DNA of 8,352 nucleotides, taken from NCBI GenBank assembly GCA_021107345.1, contig JAIOSX010000132.1, positions 1 through 8,352 of the forward strand, given 5' to 3'. Positions 1 to 6,777 of the stretch are shown piece by piece (the stretch's first letter is position 1; every line of letters starts with the position of its first letter). The translations under genes and the position numbers were made by a program. Below the pieces are notes generated by a model that was not told the DNA's origin, did not search any database, and saw nothing but the letters and a program-made list of their open reading frames with translations. Source of the DNA: Candidatus Aegiribacteria sp. Its GTDB lineage: Bacteria > Fermentibacterota > Fermentibacteria > Fermentibacterales > Fermentibacteraceae.

Positions 1-673
1 TCCATGACGAGCCATCGGATCCTGTTCTTACCGTAAGCCAGTCATTAACACCAAGATCGAAACCGAGAGTGCTCTTTCCATTCGTTACAGTGAAATGGCC
101 GCGGAATCTCCTGTCAAATACAGTTGAGAAACCGTATCCGATGACCTTTTCACGAAGGCTCTCTCCTGCAAGCCTCAGATTCGAGATGTTCGCGCCTATG
201 GCAATAGTCGGAAAGACCGAAAATTGAAAACCCAGACCTGCGAAGAGCATTTCACTGCAATCTTCTGAGTCATCTGTGACAGCAAATCCCAGTGATCCTC
301 CGATTGAGATACTGGGTCCGAATACTCCTTCCATGAAACCCACAGGATCGCCTTTGATCGTCCTGGCAGCGAGCAGAACAGCCTGAAGAGTATCCGGTTC
401 TGATTCGGATCGGGTCCATCCGGCAGCAGCCCCGTAGTGGTGTGAGTTCAACTTAAAAGCCGCGGCTGCAAAAATGTTGTTATTATCGATATTACTTGCA
501 GTTGAGTATACCGCGAACTGGGTATCCGTAATTCTTACAAGCCCAGAAGGAGCGGTCAGGCATGAAGATGCATCGTCTGACCAGGCGTAGGAACCGCTTG
601 CGCATCCTGCCACTACCGGACTATCCGGAAAAGACTGCAGGGATATAAGGAACAGAAGTAAACAGCCGATCAG
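1..673 (-). CDS. Probable exported outer-membrane beta-barrel protein, PorV/UPF0164-like, C-terminus off window
   Basis: An open frame of 224 codons with no stop runs off the left edge. It begins at a CTG codon (671-673) that overlaps the stop of the upstream sugar transferase as CTGA; AAGGGAAGGGG lies 6 nt upstream. No ATG, GTG or TTG occurs in frame between the preceding in-frame stop and this point. The N-terminus is a hydrophobic signal-like segment (residues 2-12, IGCLLLFLISL) leading to SPVVAGC, where either signal peptidase I or a lipobox (VAGC) cut is possible. The n-region lacks a positive charge. The following YAWSDDASSC...APSGL (about residues 29-43) resembles the DDAS...NPAGL signature at the start of PorV/UPF0164-type barrels. 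The rest alternates short glycine/aromatic-rich strands (SIGGSLGFAV, GLGFQFSV, AIGANISNL, GYGFSTVF), as expected of a barrel. The barrel and export calls are inference from pattern. Family membership is moderate; FadL-like or another barrel is possible. Co-translation with the polysaccharide operon suggests an envelope role. Confidence 0.62.
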   Translation of the reverse strand, partial: MIGCLLLFLISLQSFPDSPVVAGCASGSYAWSDDASSCLTAPSGLVRITDTQFAVYSTASNIDNNNIFAAAAFKLNSHHYGAAAGWTRSESEPDTLQAVLLAARTIKGDPVGFMEGVFGPSISIGGSLGFAVTDDSEDCSEMLFAGLGFQFSVFPTIAIGANISNLRLAGESLREKVIGYGFSTVFDRRFRGHFTVTNGKSTLGFDLGVNDWLTVRTGSDGSSW

Positions 674-2061
674 TATGCACCCCTTCCCTTGAATATTATC
701 GCAATTGTTCTGAGCAGAATAGTAAAATCAAGCATCAGAGACTGGTTTCGAATATAGTAGTAATCATATTCCAGATTGTCATGAAGGGGAAGCTCCTTTC
801 TTCCCATGATCTGCCACATGCCTGTAAGTCCCGGTTTAACATCCAGCCTGTGTCTCTGCCAGCTTGTATACTTCTCTACTATGAAAGGCATTTCAGGTCT
901 CGGGCCAACCAGGCTCATATCGCCCCTGAGAACATTGAATAGTTGAGGCAGCTCGTCCAGACTTGTTCTTCTGAGTAATCTTCCTATACCTGTAACCCTT
1001 GAATCCTTTATCGAAATGGGAGCCACTTCGTACTCATCGGCTTCAGGTCTCATTGTTCTGAACTTGTAAAGCGTGAATTCCTTTCCCCTGAGTCCTACCC
1101 TCTTCTGACTGAAAATCGGCGAACCGTGCCTGCGCGTAAGCTGCAGAAGATATATCACAGACATTACGGGAAAAAGAATCAGAAGTAATATAGAAGCTAT
1201 CGATACATCCGTGAATCTTTTTGTTATTCTGTGCAGTACACCCTGTTCTCCGTACCCTATTTCAACAATAGGCAGCTTAGCCAGATCATCGATGTCGGTG
1301 ACTCCCAACGTAATCTCGAATAGATCTGTTACAAGCCTGTAATGAACCTCTTTATCCTCCACCAGAGAAATAATCTCCAGTATCCTTGATCTGTCAAGTT
1401 CAGGTGCCGCGAAAAAAACCTCATCCACATTCAACCTGCTGATAGTCTCAACGATATCATCCAGCAAAGAGACGATTTCTACATTTTCGAACACCGCTTT
1501 TTCAGTTGCGGCTGAAGAGACCACTCCCGCAAATTCGGGAGCTTTTCCCGGAAGCCTCCTCAGTGCGTTAATAACTCTTGCCGCAACCTCTCCGGTTCCG
1601 ACGACAAGAATACTGGGAGCTTCCCTGACCGGAGCTATAACTTGTGCGATTTTTCTTGCCAGATGCCTTGAGAACGCAGTCACCGGTATGGAGATTCCTA
1701 TGAACATGAAGAGAATCAGTCTTGAGTATTCTGTCCTCACCAGATAGCTAACAGCCATCAGCGCAAAAAGAAGGTACAGGAAAGTCTTCAGGATCTGCTG
1801 CAGTTCACCCATGTTTCCAAGGTACCTTTTCGGCCTGTAAAGACCTGATCTGGCGAAGGAGAATATCCAGAGAATGGCAACCACCGGTAAAGCTGTCAGG
1901 TACAGGATCAGATGATGATGAAAATCCGGCAGATTACCTGCGAATATCTCAGTTCTGAGCACCCATGTAAGCAAAAATACAAACGGGATGGTTATTATGT
2001 CAGCTGCGATTAGAAGAATCATTAAAATGCGATCAGCCCGTCTTGCTGGCGCTAATTTCAT
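670..2061 (-). CDS. Polyprenyl-phosphate sugar-1-phosphate transferase (WbaP/ExoY class), five-helix type
   Basis: Transfers a sugar-1-phosphate from a nucleotide sugar to undecaprenyl phosphate in the inner membrane, the first committed step of a lipid-linked glycan. The 463 residues match the family's usual full length. Four hydrophobic segments occupy about residues 12-34, 50-70, 92-108 and 114-130. A Rossmann-like CoA_binding_3 region follows, with GTGEVAARV at 155-163. A further membrane segment at about 285-307 opens the catalytic domain. Catalytic-domain motifs are all present: KRFTDV (281-286), QKRVG (319-323), YKFRTM (332-337), RRTSLDELPQL (364-374), DMSLVGPRPE (381-390) and KPGLTGMWQ (409-417). 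The ATG overlaps the GT2 stop as ATGA, with GAGGTGA upstream. The C-terminus ends shortly after the usual terminal helix. The sugar (galactose, glucose, a bacillosamine-type sugar) cannot be read from sequence. In this cluster it would start the polymer exported by Wzm/Wzt. Confidence 0.95.
   Translation of the reverse strand: MKLAPARRADRILMILLIAADIITIPFVFLLTWVLRTEIFAGNLPDFHHHLILYLTALPVVAILWIFSFARSGLYRPKRYLGNMGELQQILKTFLYLLFALMAVSYLVRTEYSRLILFMFIGISIPVTAFSRHLARKIAQVIAPVREAPSILVVGTGEVAARVINALRRLPGKAPEFAGVVSSAATEKAVFENVEIVSLLDDIVETISRLNVDEVFFAAPELDRSRILEIISLVEDKEVHYRLVTDLFEITLGVTDIDDLAKLPIVEIGYGEQGVLHRITKRFTDVSIASILLLILFPVMSVIYLLQLTRRHGSPIFSQKRVGLRGKEFTLYKFRTMRPEADEYEVAPISIKDSRVTGIGRLLRRTSLDELPQLFNVLRGDMSLVGPRPEMPFIVEKYTSWQRHRLDVKPGLTGMWQIMGRKELPLHDNLEYDYYYIRNQSLMLDFTILLRTIAIIFKGRGAY
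680..690 (-). promoter_or_regulatory. Ribosome binding site for a CTG start
   Basis: The purine run AAGGGAAGGGG lies inside the last codons of the sugar transferase gene, 6 nt before the CTG at 673-671. This position supports CTG over the other non-standard options in the same frame: ATA at 676-674 is only 3 nt away, and the ATT further upstream has no Shine-Dalgarno site. Coupling to termination of the upstream gene probably helps initiation. Confidence 0.55.
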
Positions 2062-3029
2062 TCATTCACCTCTTCAGAGGCGAATATACCCCGCAGCAGA
2101 CCAGAGAACAGAGCGCAGCCTCTCCAGAACGCAAATAGCGGAACCATTGGCATCAGAAACCTGTCCCGCCTGAATGCAGTCAGAGCAAGAGGGATGGTGG
2201 ACATCATGAAGAGTCCCCCCCATAGAGCGAGAAAGAACGGTTCAGCAAACAGCAGGAGTAACGCGGGCAGAATAAGGGGGCACAGAATTATCTGTATTTT
2301 CATGCACGAAGGAGTATAGGTATCAGCACCTGTTTTGCGGGGATACCTTCTGAGGATCTTCACCCTCCATCTACCCCTTGAACACTTCATACGGAAGTAG
2401 GCACTCCAGCTGCCCCTGTGTCTGTGTGACACTTTCGCTTCAGGCGCGAAACGAAGCAGATATCCTTCTCCCGCTATTCTGTACGAAAGGTCCACATCTT
2501 CATGGTCAGGGAACGGAAAGGATTCATCGAACCCTCCCGTTCTTTCCAGGACACAGCGTCTGTATCCTGCAGAATAGGTATCTATCATATCTATGTTTTC
2601 GTACCTTGAAAGAAGCTTGTATCGTTCATCGAACTCTATCTGCGCCAGCCTCTGGATGATTCGCAAGCCCCCCTCTGAATAGACACCCTTGACCGCGTCA
2701 GCCCCGCTGTTAAGAGCCCTGACCATCTGTTCAGCCCAGTCCTTATACGGAATACAGTCGGAATCGGTAAAAAGTACAGGATCCCCGATGGAGGCCTTCC
2801 ATCCCCTGTTCCTTGCTGATGCAGGACCTGCGTGCCTTCCTTCAACTACTCTGTCTGCCATTGCTGCGATTCTCCCCGGAAGGTGATCACCCCCGTCAAG
2901 GGAAACCACGATTTCCAGACTATCACGTACAGTCTGTCCATTCAGGGCTTCAAGACATCTTTCAAGATCGCCGGTGTCATTATACGCCGGTACGATCACG
3001 CTGACGATTTGCGAAGGAATGATCCTCAC
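2058..3029 (-). CDS. GT2 family glycosyltransferase with C-terminal membrane segments
   Basis: An inverting GT-A fold glycosyltransferase, expected to add a sugar from a nucleotide donor to the growing lipid-linked chain at the cytoplasmic face. The N-terminal beta strand and PAYN (14-17) open the fold. DGGD (45-48), TDSDC (88-92, the DXD metal and nucleotide site) and GGFDESF...HEDVDLSYR (165-183, with the catalytic-type ED at 177-178) are clear. About residues 245-275 and 290-315 are hydrophobic and probably anchor the protein to the membrane; the basic stretch at 219-232 precedes them. The annotated start is GTG (3029-3027), overlapping the radical SAM stop as GTGA. A perfect GGAGGTGA covers that GTG and would be better spaced for an ATT three codons downstream, which would give an N-terminus of MPSQIVSVIVPAYN, so the true start is uncertain by three residues. 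Donor and acceptor sugars are unknown. Confidence 0.93.
   Translation of the reverse strand: MRIIPSQIVSVIVPAYNDTGDLERCLEALNGQTVRDSLEIVVSLDGGDHLPGRIAAMADRVVEGRHAGPASARNRGWKASIGDPVLFTDSDCIPYKDWAEQMVRALNSGADAVKGVYSEGGLRIIQRLAQIEFDERYKLLSRYENIDMIDTYSAGYRRCVLERTGGFDESFPFPDHEDVDLSYRIAGEGYLLRFAPEAKVSHRHRGSWSAYFRMKCSRGRWRVKILRRYPRKTGADTYTPSCMKIQIILCPLILPALLLLFAEPFFLALWGGLFMMSTIPLALTAFRRDRFLMPMVPLFAFWRGCALFSGLLRGIFASEEVNE
2066..2075 (-). promoter_or_regulatory. Ribosome binding site for sugar transferase
   Basis: GAAGAGGTGA lies within the last codons of the GT2 gene. Its GAGG core is 7 nt from the ATG at 2061-2059. It fixes that start over an out-of-frame ATG 4 nt earlier, and supports coupled translation through the ATGA overlap. 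Confidence 0.7.
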
Positions 3030-3033
3030 CTCC
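3026..3033 (-). promoter_or_regulatory. Perfect Shine-Dalgarno sequence overlapping the GT2 start
   Basis: GGAGGTGA matches the standard anti-Shine-Dalgarno complement over eight bases, but it contains the GTG start and the TGA stop rather than preceding them. It lies 5 nt upstream of an in-frame ATT codon (3020-3018). Either GTG is used with the weaker AAGG 5 nt before it, or ATT is the real start. Confidence 0.5.
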
Positions 3034-4477
3034 GCCTTGAGTTTCTGAAGAGGTACTTCCTGAAAGTCGAAAATGCCCGGAATGTCCGTATTCGTTCATC
3101 TCCGTCAAGAATGCTCCTGAGGAGTTTCCTGATGATATACAGCGGTCTCAGATAGAACCTTCGTCTTGCGTAATCACAGAAGTCCACCAGTTCTGCAGAA
3201 GATAGATCCTCAGTGCTTATTACGCAGCTGTGCAGCCCCTCTTCGGTCAGCCAGTCTCTCCAGTTTTCGGCAACCAGATTATTCGATTCGCAGGCCTGCA
3301 TATACGCTTCAGTGCCCGGATAGACCATCATGGGATAGAACTGAGCCGTATCAGGGTTGATTTTAAGCGCAAGTTCAAGTGTTTCCCGCATAGTCTCCCT
3401 GTCCTCGCCCTGAGTGCCCACCATGAAACACCCGTGAATCAGTATTCCTGCTTTTCTGGCATTTTCAGCGAATTTCAGCGACATCTCGACCGTGATACCT
3501 TTACGCATATTAGTGAGCATTCTGTTGCTTCCGCTTTCAAAACCGACGCATACTGTGCGCAGCCCGGCCTTCCTGCATAATCTGAGGGTCTCAAGGTCAA
3601 CATCCGCCCTCATGTTGGATGTCCATGAGACAGATACACCGTTCCCGATAAATGATTCGCCTAATTCTCTGAGATGCTCCCTGTCAATTGATATTGTATC
3701 ATCCTCGAAAAAGACGGCCCGTACCTCCGGCATGTTATTCTGAACCCAGAGCATTTCACCCGTTATGTTCTTAACCGATCTTGTCCTGAGCTTTCTTCCC
3801 TGCAGAGTTGAGGGGAACACACAGAAGGTGCAGGCGTGTGGACAGCCTCTGCCCCCCATTATCATTACCTGGGGGTAGAGGGCGTTGGGATTGCTATACC
3901 TGTAAATATCAAGATGCTTCGAGTATATCCTGCTGACATACGGCAGGGAATCAAGATCGCTCACTCTTTCTCCATCACCTGTAAATACAGCCTCTCCGTT
4001 CACCTGTCTCAGATAGAGCCCTTTTACGCTCTTTGGCTCTTTCCCGTTCTCTATCGCCTCCGCAAGTCCTGTGAGAGGATTCTCGTACTCCCCCGCGACA
4101 ATACCGGAGAACCTCTTTCCCATCGAAAGAGTATCATCCGGGAGTGCTGAAGGGTGTGTTCCTACCATTACGACAAATCGTCCTGTTATCGCAATGCTGT
4201 CCGCAAAACGTACATCGGATTCAATGGATGGAGTGGAAGTCTCCACTATCACCAGTCCCGGGTCGAAAGCAGTGATCCTTGCAGCTGTCTGCTCAATATC
4301 CATGCCGTCTGCGGGTGCATCCACCAGATCAACCTCATGACCGGCGTTTTCGAGGGCTCCAACAGCATAAGCAAGCCATATCGGGTAATAGAGCGTACCG
4401 CTCTTCGTAACAGCGGGACTTCTCTGTCCCCGGCTGTAACCGGGTATGAAAGGCGGGTTAACTGCCGTAATTCTCAT
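3026..4477 (-). CDS. Radical SAM protein with N-terminal cobalamin-binding-like domain
   Basis: A 483-residue protein with the two-domain layout of B12-binding radical SAM enzymes (BchE/HpnP-like class). Residues 1 to about 140 form a Rossmann-like domain beginning MRITAVNPPF, with YPIWLAYAVGALENAGHEVDL at about 31-51 and VGTHPSALPD at 105-114. The expected D-x-H-x2-G loop reads DAPADG (53-58), with no histidine, so any cobalamin would not be held by the classical His ligand. The radical SAM core starts with GGRGCPHACTFC: Cys212, Cys216 and Cys219 form the CX3CX2C cluster site. FFEDDTISID (256-265), the GFESGSNRML region (312-321) and GCFMVGTQGED (349-359) follow the usual barrel strands. The C-terminal ~70 residues are basic. 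The ATG overlaps the GT9 gene by 20 nt with only a weak Shine-Dalgarno site. The substrate is unknown: methylation or another radical modification of a sugar, lipid carrier or cap is plausible from context only. Confidence 0.92.
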   Translation of the reverse strand: MRITAVNPPFIPGYSRGQRSPAVTKSGTLYYPIWLAYAVGALENAGHEVDLVDAPADGMDIEQTAARITAFDPGLVIVETSTPSIESDVRFADSIAITGRFVVMVGTHPSALPDDTLSMGKRFSGIVAGEYENPLTGLAEAIENGKEPKSVKGLYLRQVNGEAVFTGDGERVSDLDSLPYVSRIYSKHLDIYRYSNPNALYPQVMIMGGRGCPHACTFCVFPSTLQGRKLRTRSVKNITGEMLWVQNNMPEVRAVFFEDDTISIDREHLRELGESFIGNGVSVSWTSNMRADVDLETLRLCRKAGLRTVCVGFESGSNRMLTNMRKGITVEMSLKFAENARKAGILIHGCFMVGTQGEDRETMRETLELALKINPDTAQFYPMMVYPGTEAYMQACESNNLVAENWRDWLTEEGLHSCVISTEDLSSAELVDFCDYARRRFYLRPLYIIRKLLRSILDGDERIRTFRAFSTFRKYLFRNSRRR

Positions 4478-5489
4478 TTATTACTTTCTGCAGAGTGAAC
4501 CAGACCTCTTCTGTCTCAATAGCATCCATGCATATTGCCCGCTCACGAATGCAGCCCGGAAAAAGGCTGTTAGAGTAACACGGCGAACAATCCACTTTCC
4601 CGCGTACGGGGTTAACAAATCCCTCAGCAAACAATGTTTCAGGAGATGACGGGCCGAAAAGCACTACCGATGGGATTCCTCTTGCCGTCGCAAGATGAGC
4701 GATTCCGCTGTCAGCGCCAAGAAACCCGTAACATCTGTCAAGAATGGCAGCCGTCTGCCCCCAGGTTGTTTTTCCTGTCATATCAAGAGCATCAGCCCTG
4801 CACAGCTTTTTCATCTCTTGAGCAGCCTCCGAATCGTCACTTCCTCCTACAAGAACAATATTGAATCCAGCATTTGAAAGCCTGTCAGCAATAACAGCGA
4901 ATCTGTCCGGAAACCATCTTTTCTCGAGTACTGTATCTCTTGGATTTTTTCCTCCGCCCGGAGCTATCGCAAACAGTGGCCGGCAAAGTTGCAGATTTGC
5001 GGCCCACTCACTTTCCGTTTCTCTTACCGGGAAGACAGGCCGCCAGTTTTCAGGGGTTACTCCTGCAGTTTTCGAGTACGAATATCCTGCATAATCGGTT
5101 TCAACCATCGGGAAAACTTTCTCCCATTTGCCAAGTGGCTCTCCCCCCGAGGACCTTACAGTTGAGCCTGTAAGGTACCTTACCCACCTTCTAACGGCTG
5201 GCGAACCCTGAAACACGAAGGATTCCTTCACACTCTGCATGACTTTTCTGTTCCTTATGCTCCATCGCATCAAACTCAGAAATCCCCCTGCACTCGATGG
5301 AGGAGGCATAGGAGCAACAAATACTCTCGCTATTCCGGGGAACCTCTCCCATACCGCGGCCGCTGCATAACCGGTAAGAACCCAGTATTCAGCTTCTACC
5401 CCACATACAAGATCCCGGACAGCAGAAGTGCAGAGCAGGGCATCACCGAAAGCATGTGTCTTTACAAGAAGAACGGGAGATTCACTCAT
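4458..5489 (-). CDS. GT9 family glycosyltransferase (heptosyltransferase-like)
   Basis: A cytoplasmic GT-B fold transferase related to the ADP-heptose:LPS heptosyltransferases (WaaC/WaaF/WaaQ). Its 343 residues are the usual family length. The N-terminal lobe opens with VKTHAFGDALL (9-19), matching the GD motif of the family with Asp16 as the likely catalytic base. The C-terminal lobe has IAPGGGKNPRD (175-185), KRWFPDRFA (190-198), VLVGGSDD (212-219) and the donor-site signature LGADSGIAHLATARGIP (257-273), followed by VLFGPSSP (276-283). A cysteine set at 301, 304, 313 and 320 (CSPC...C...C) matches the C-terminal Cys cluster seen in many GT9 proteins. The ATG overlaps the GT39 gene by 8 nt (ATGAGTGA). 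Whether it adds heptose to LPS core or another sugar to the exported polymer cannot be told; the operon setting favours the polymer or its primer. Confidence 0.94.
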   Translation of the reverse strand: MSESPVLLVKTHAFGDALLCTSAVRDLVCGVEAEYWVLTGYAAAAVWERFPGIARVFVAPMPPPSSAGGFLSLMRWSIRNRKVMQSVKESFVFQGSPAVRRWVRYLTGSTVRSSGGEPLGKWEKVFPMVETDYAGYSYSKTAGVTPENWRPVFPVRETESEWAANLQLCRPLFAIAPGGGKNPRDTVLEKRWFPDRFAVIADRLSNAGFNIVLVGGSDDSEAAQEMKKLCRADALDMTGKTTWGQTAAILDRCYGFLGADSGIAHLATARGIPSVVLFGPSSPETLFAEGFVNPVRGKVDCSPCYSNSLFPGCIRERAICMDAIETEEVWFTLQKVINENYGS

Positions 5490-6777
5490 TCTCTTCCCAT
5501 CCTGCCCTTCGCCCTATGAAAAGCGATGTCAGTACTATTAAAACCGTATCAACAGGGAGCCTGTACCGCACTCCGCCGTGGGCAAGTGAATGCAGGCCGA
5601 GATACAGAATGAAAAAACATACAAGAAGGATAACTCTGCCGTCCCTTCTCCGCCTGTATGCTTCCCGCAGAGCTATGAGAAACATCGGGAGATAAACCAG
5701 AATCCCCACCAGTTTCTCTATCGAGTTCTCGACTGTTCCACCGATTGGAGAGAGGAAAAGCCCGAACCTTACTACTGTCAGATATGCAAACAGCAGTGGG
5801 TTCGCGAAAATGAACTCCCCTGCTCTATCCATTATGAGCCGGCTTCGAGCCAGCTCCGTATCAAGCCCTTCCATGTGAGGATACTCGAGGAGATCAGCCC
5901 TGTTGATACCATCCTCGATGAAACCGGGAATACTTATCCCCTCGATGGCCAGCAGGGATGGATTATTCCGCATCCACATATTGATGGAACCCTTTGTGGG
6001 CATGAGGACGGGGCTTCCAAGAACCAGTTGATTTCTCAAAACCCAGGGAATGCAGCAAATAAGAAAACCCGCCACGACCAGCAGAGCTGTTCTCCACCTT
6101 TTCTTAATAAGGAGCCAGACCAGCTGCAGCGGCACAAGGAAAATCGCAGTACTTCGAATAAGAAAGAGTATACCCGCTGCCATACCCGAAGTGAAACCGG
6201 CTCTCGTTTTAAAAGCTGATCGCAAGGTCAGAAGCATGATGAGCGGAATCAGTGAAATATGGATCATATCGGTCATCGCGTAGGCGCTGTAATAAATGTA
6301 GTAGGGGTAGAGCGACCATATCAGGGTCGCAAGCACAGCCTGCTTTTCCCCCCAGTTCTCCGATGTGAGTTTCCAGATTGCCCAGGCTCCAAGAAGCGCA
6401 AAGATCGAATTCAGAAAGAATACGGCTCCTGTAGATGGCCCCATTATAAAAAAAACAGACGCAAGCAGAACAGGATATCCCGGTTCAATGGAAGCTGTGG
6501 GTGTCTCAACAGGTATTATGCCGAACAGGTATTCAGGATCCCGGCCCCAGCTTCTGCAGAATGCAGCCTCGGTGATCATGGTACTTTTGAGCCAGCCCAT
6601 TTCTCTGCTGAATGAAATTCCTTCGCCTTCCAGAATCCTCCCGGTCATTGACAGATAAAGGCCCTGGTCCCTTGCGGGCTCGGGCAGCTCGCCGCCAAGC
6701 AGAACGAACCATACGATCCTGGGCACTAGAACCGTCAGAACGATAATGGAATATCTGTATTTAAGGAGCAGTTTCAT
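5482..6777 (-). CDS. GT39/ArnT-like membrane glycosyltransferase (PMT_2 type)
   Basis: A 431-residue polytopic inner-membrane protein of the GT-C class. Such enzymes use a polyprenyl-phosphate sugar as donor and work on the periplasmic side. A first helix (about 10-27) is followed by a loop with ARDQGLYL (35-42); Asp37 is in the position of the conserved acidic residue of the family, though the usual D-E pair is D-Q here. PGYP (99-102) and MTD (168-170) are further family-like points. IPWVLRNQLVLGSPVLMP (243-260) and INMWMRNNP (265-273) match the PW-x2-RN...N-NP block of PMT_2 proteins, and HGGVRYRLPVD (400-410) matches their late R-x-R-L-P motif. About ten hydrophobic segments are visible. 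It is shorter than ArnT and lacks a large C-terminal periplasmic domain. The ATG overlaps the Wzt stop (ATGA). The likely role is adding a side sugar to the glycan or its lipid carrier; donor and target are unknown. Confidence 0.88.
   Translation of the reverse strand: MKLLLKYRYSIIVLTVLVPRIVWFVLLGGELPEPARDQGLYLSMTGRILEGEGISFSREMGWLKSTMITEAAFCRSWGRDPEYLFGIIPVETPTASIEPGYPVLLASVFFIMGPSTGAVFFLNSIFALLGAWAIWKLTSENWGEKQAVLATLIWSLYPYYIYYSAYAMTDMIHISLIPLIMLLTLRSAFKTRAGFTSGMAAGILFLIRSTAIFLVPLQLVWLLIKKRWRTALLVVAGFLICCIPWVLRNQLVLGSPVLMPTKGSINMWMRNNPSLLAIEGISIPGFIEDGINRADLLEYPHMEGLDTELARSRLIMDRAGEFIFANPLLFAYLTVVRFGLFLSPIGGTVENSIEKLVGILVYLPMFLIALREAYRRRRDGRVILLVCFFILYLGLHSLAHGGVRYRLPVDTVLIVLTSLFIGRRAGWEENE

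Noticed and set aside
1..669. Treating the left end as non-coding because no standard start codon opens a long frame
   Set aside because: One minus-strand frame is free of stops for 224 codons and encodes a signal-like segment and strand pattern, so it is coding.
2832..3155. Plus-strand open frame across the radical SAM/GT2 junction
   Set aside because: It is antisense to two genes with clear family motifs; its own translation shows no recognisable domain and no good ribosome binding site was seen.
3026..4477. Assigning the radical SAM protein to Mg-protoporphyrin ester cyclase (BchE) or hopanoid methylase (HpnP)
   Set aside because: Only the shared two-domain architecture is visible. The operon has no tetrapyrrole or hopanoid genes, so a specific name would be unsupported.
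5170..5183. Perfect 14-nt palindrome GTAAGGTACCTTAC, with a 10-nt AAGGTACCTT core repeated at 1819-1828
   Set aside because: Both copies lie inside conserved coding sequence, the sites are far apart, no spacer or loop forms a hairpin terminator, and codons for R-Y-L and nearby residues explain the match. No operator or repeat family could be supported.
4458..5489. Naming the GT9 gene waaF or waaC
   Set aside because: Family motifs are clear, but no LPS inner-core or heptose biosynthesis genes are present in the window and GT9 members use several sugars.
5590..6219. 209-codon open frame on the plus strand
   Set aside because: It is fully antisense to the well-supported GT39 gene. Its translation is polar, low in hydrophobic core and rich in Gln, Ser and Lys, shows no motif, and has no downstream partner. 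It is a shadow of the membrane-protein codon pattern.
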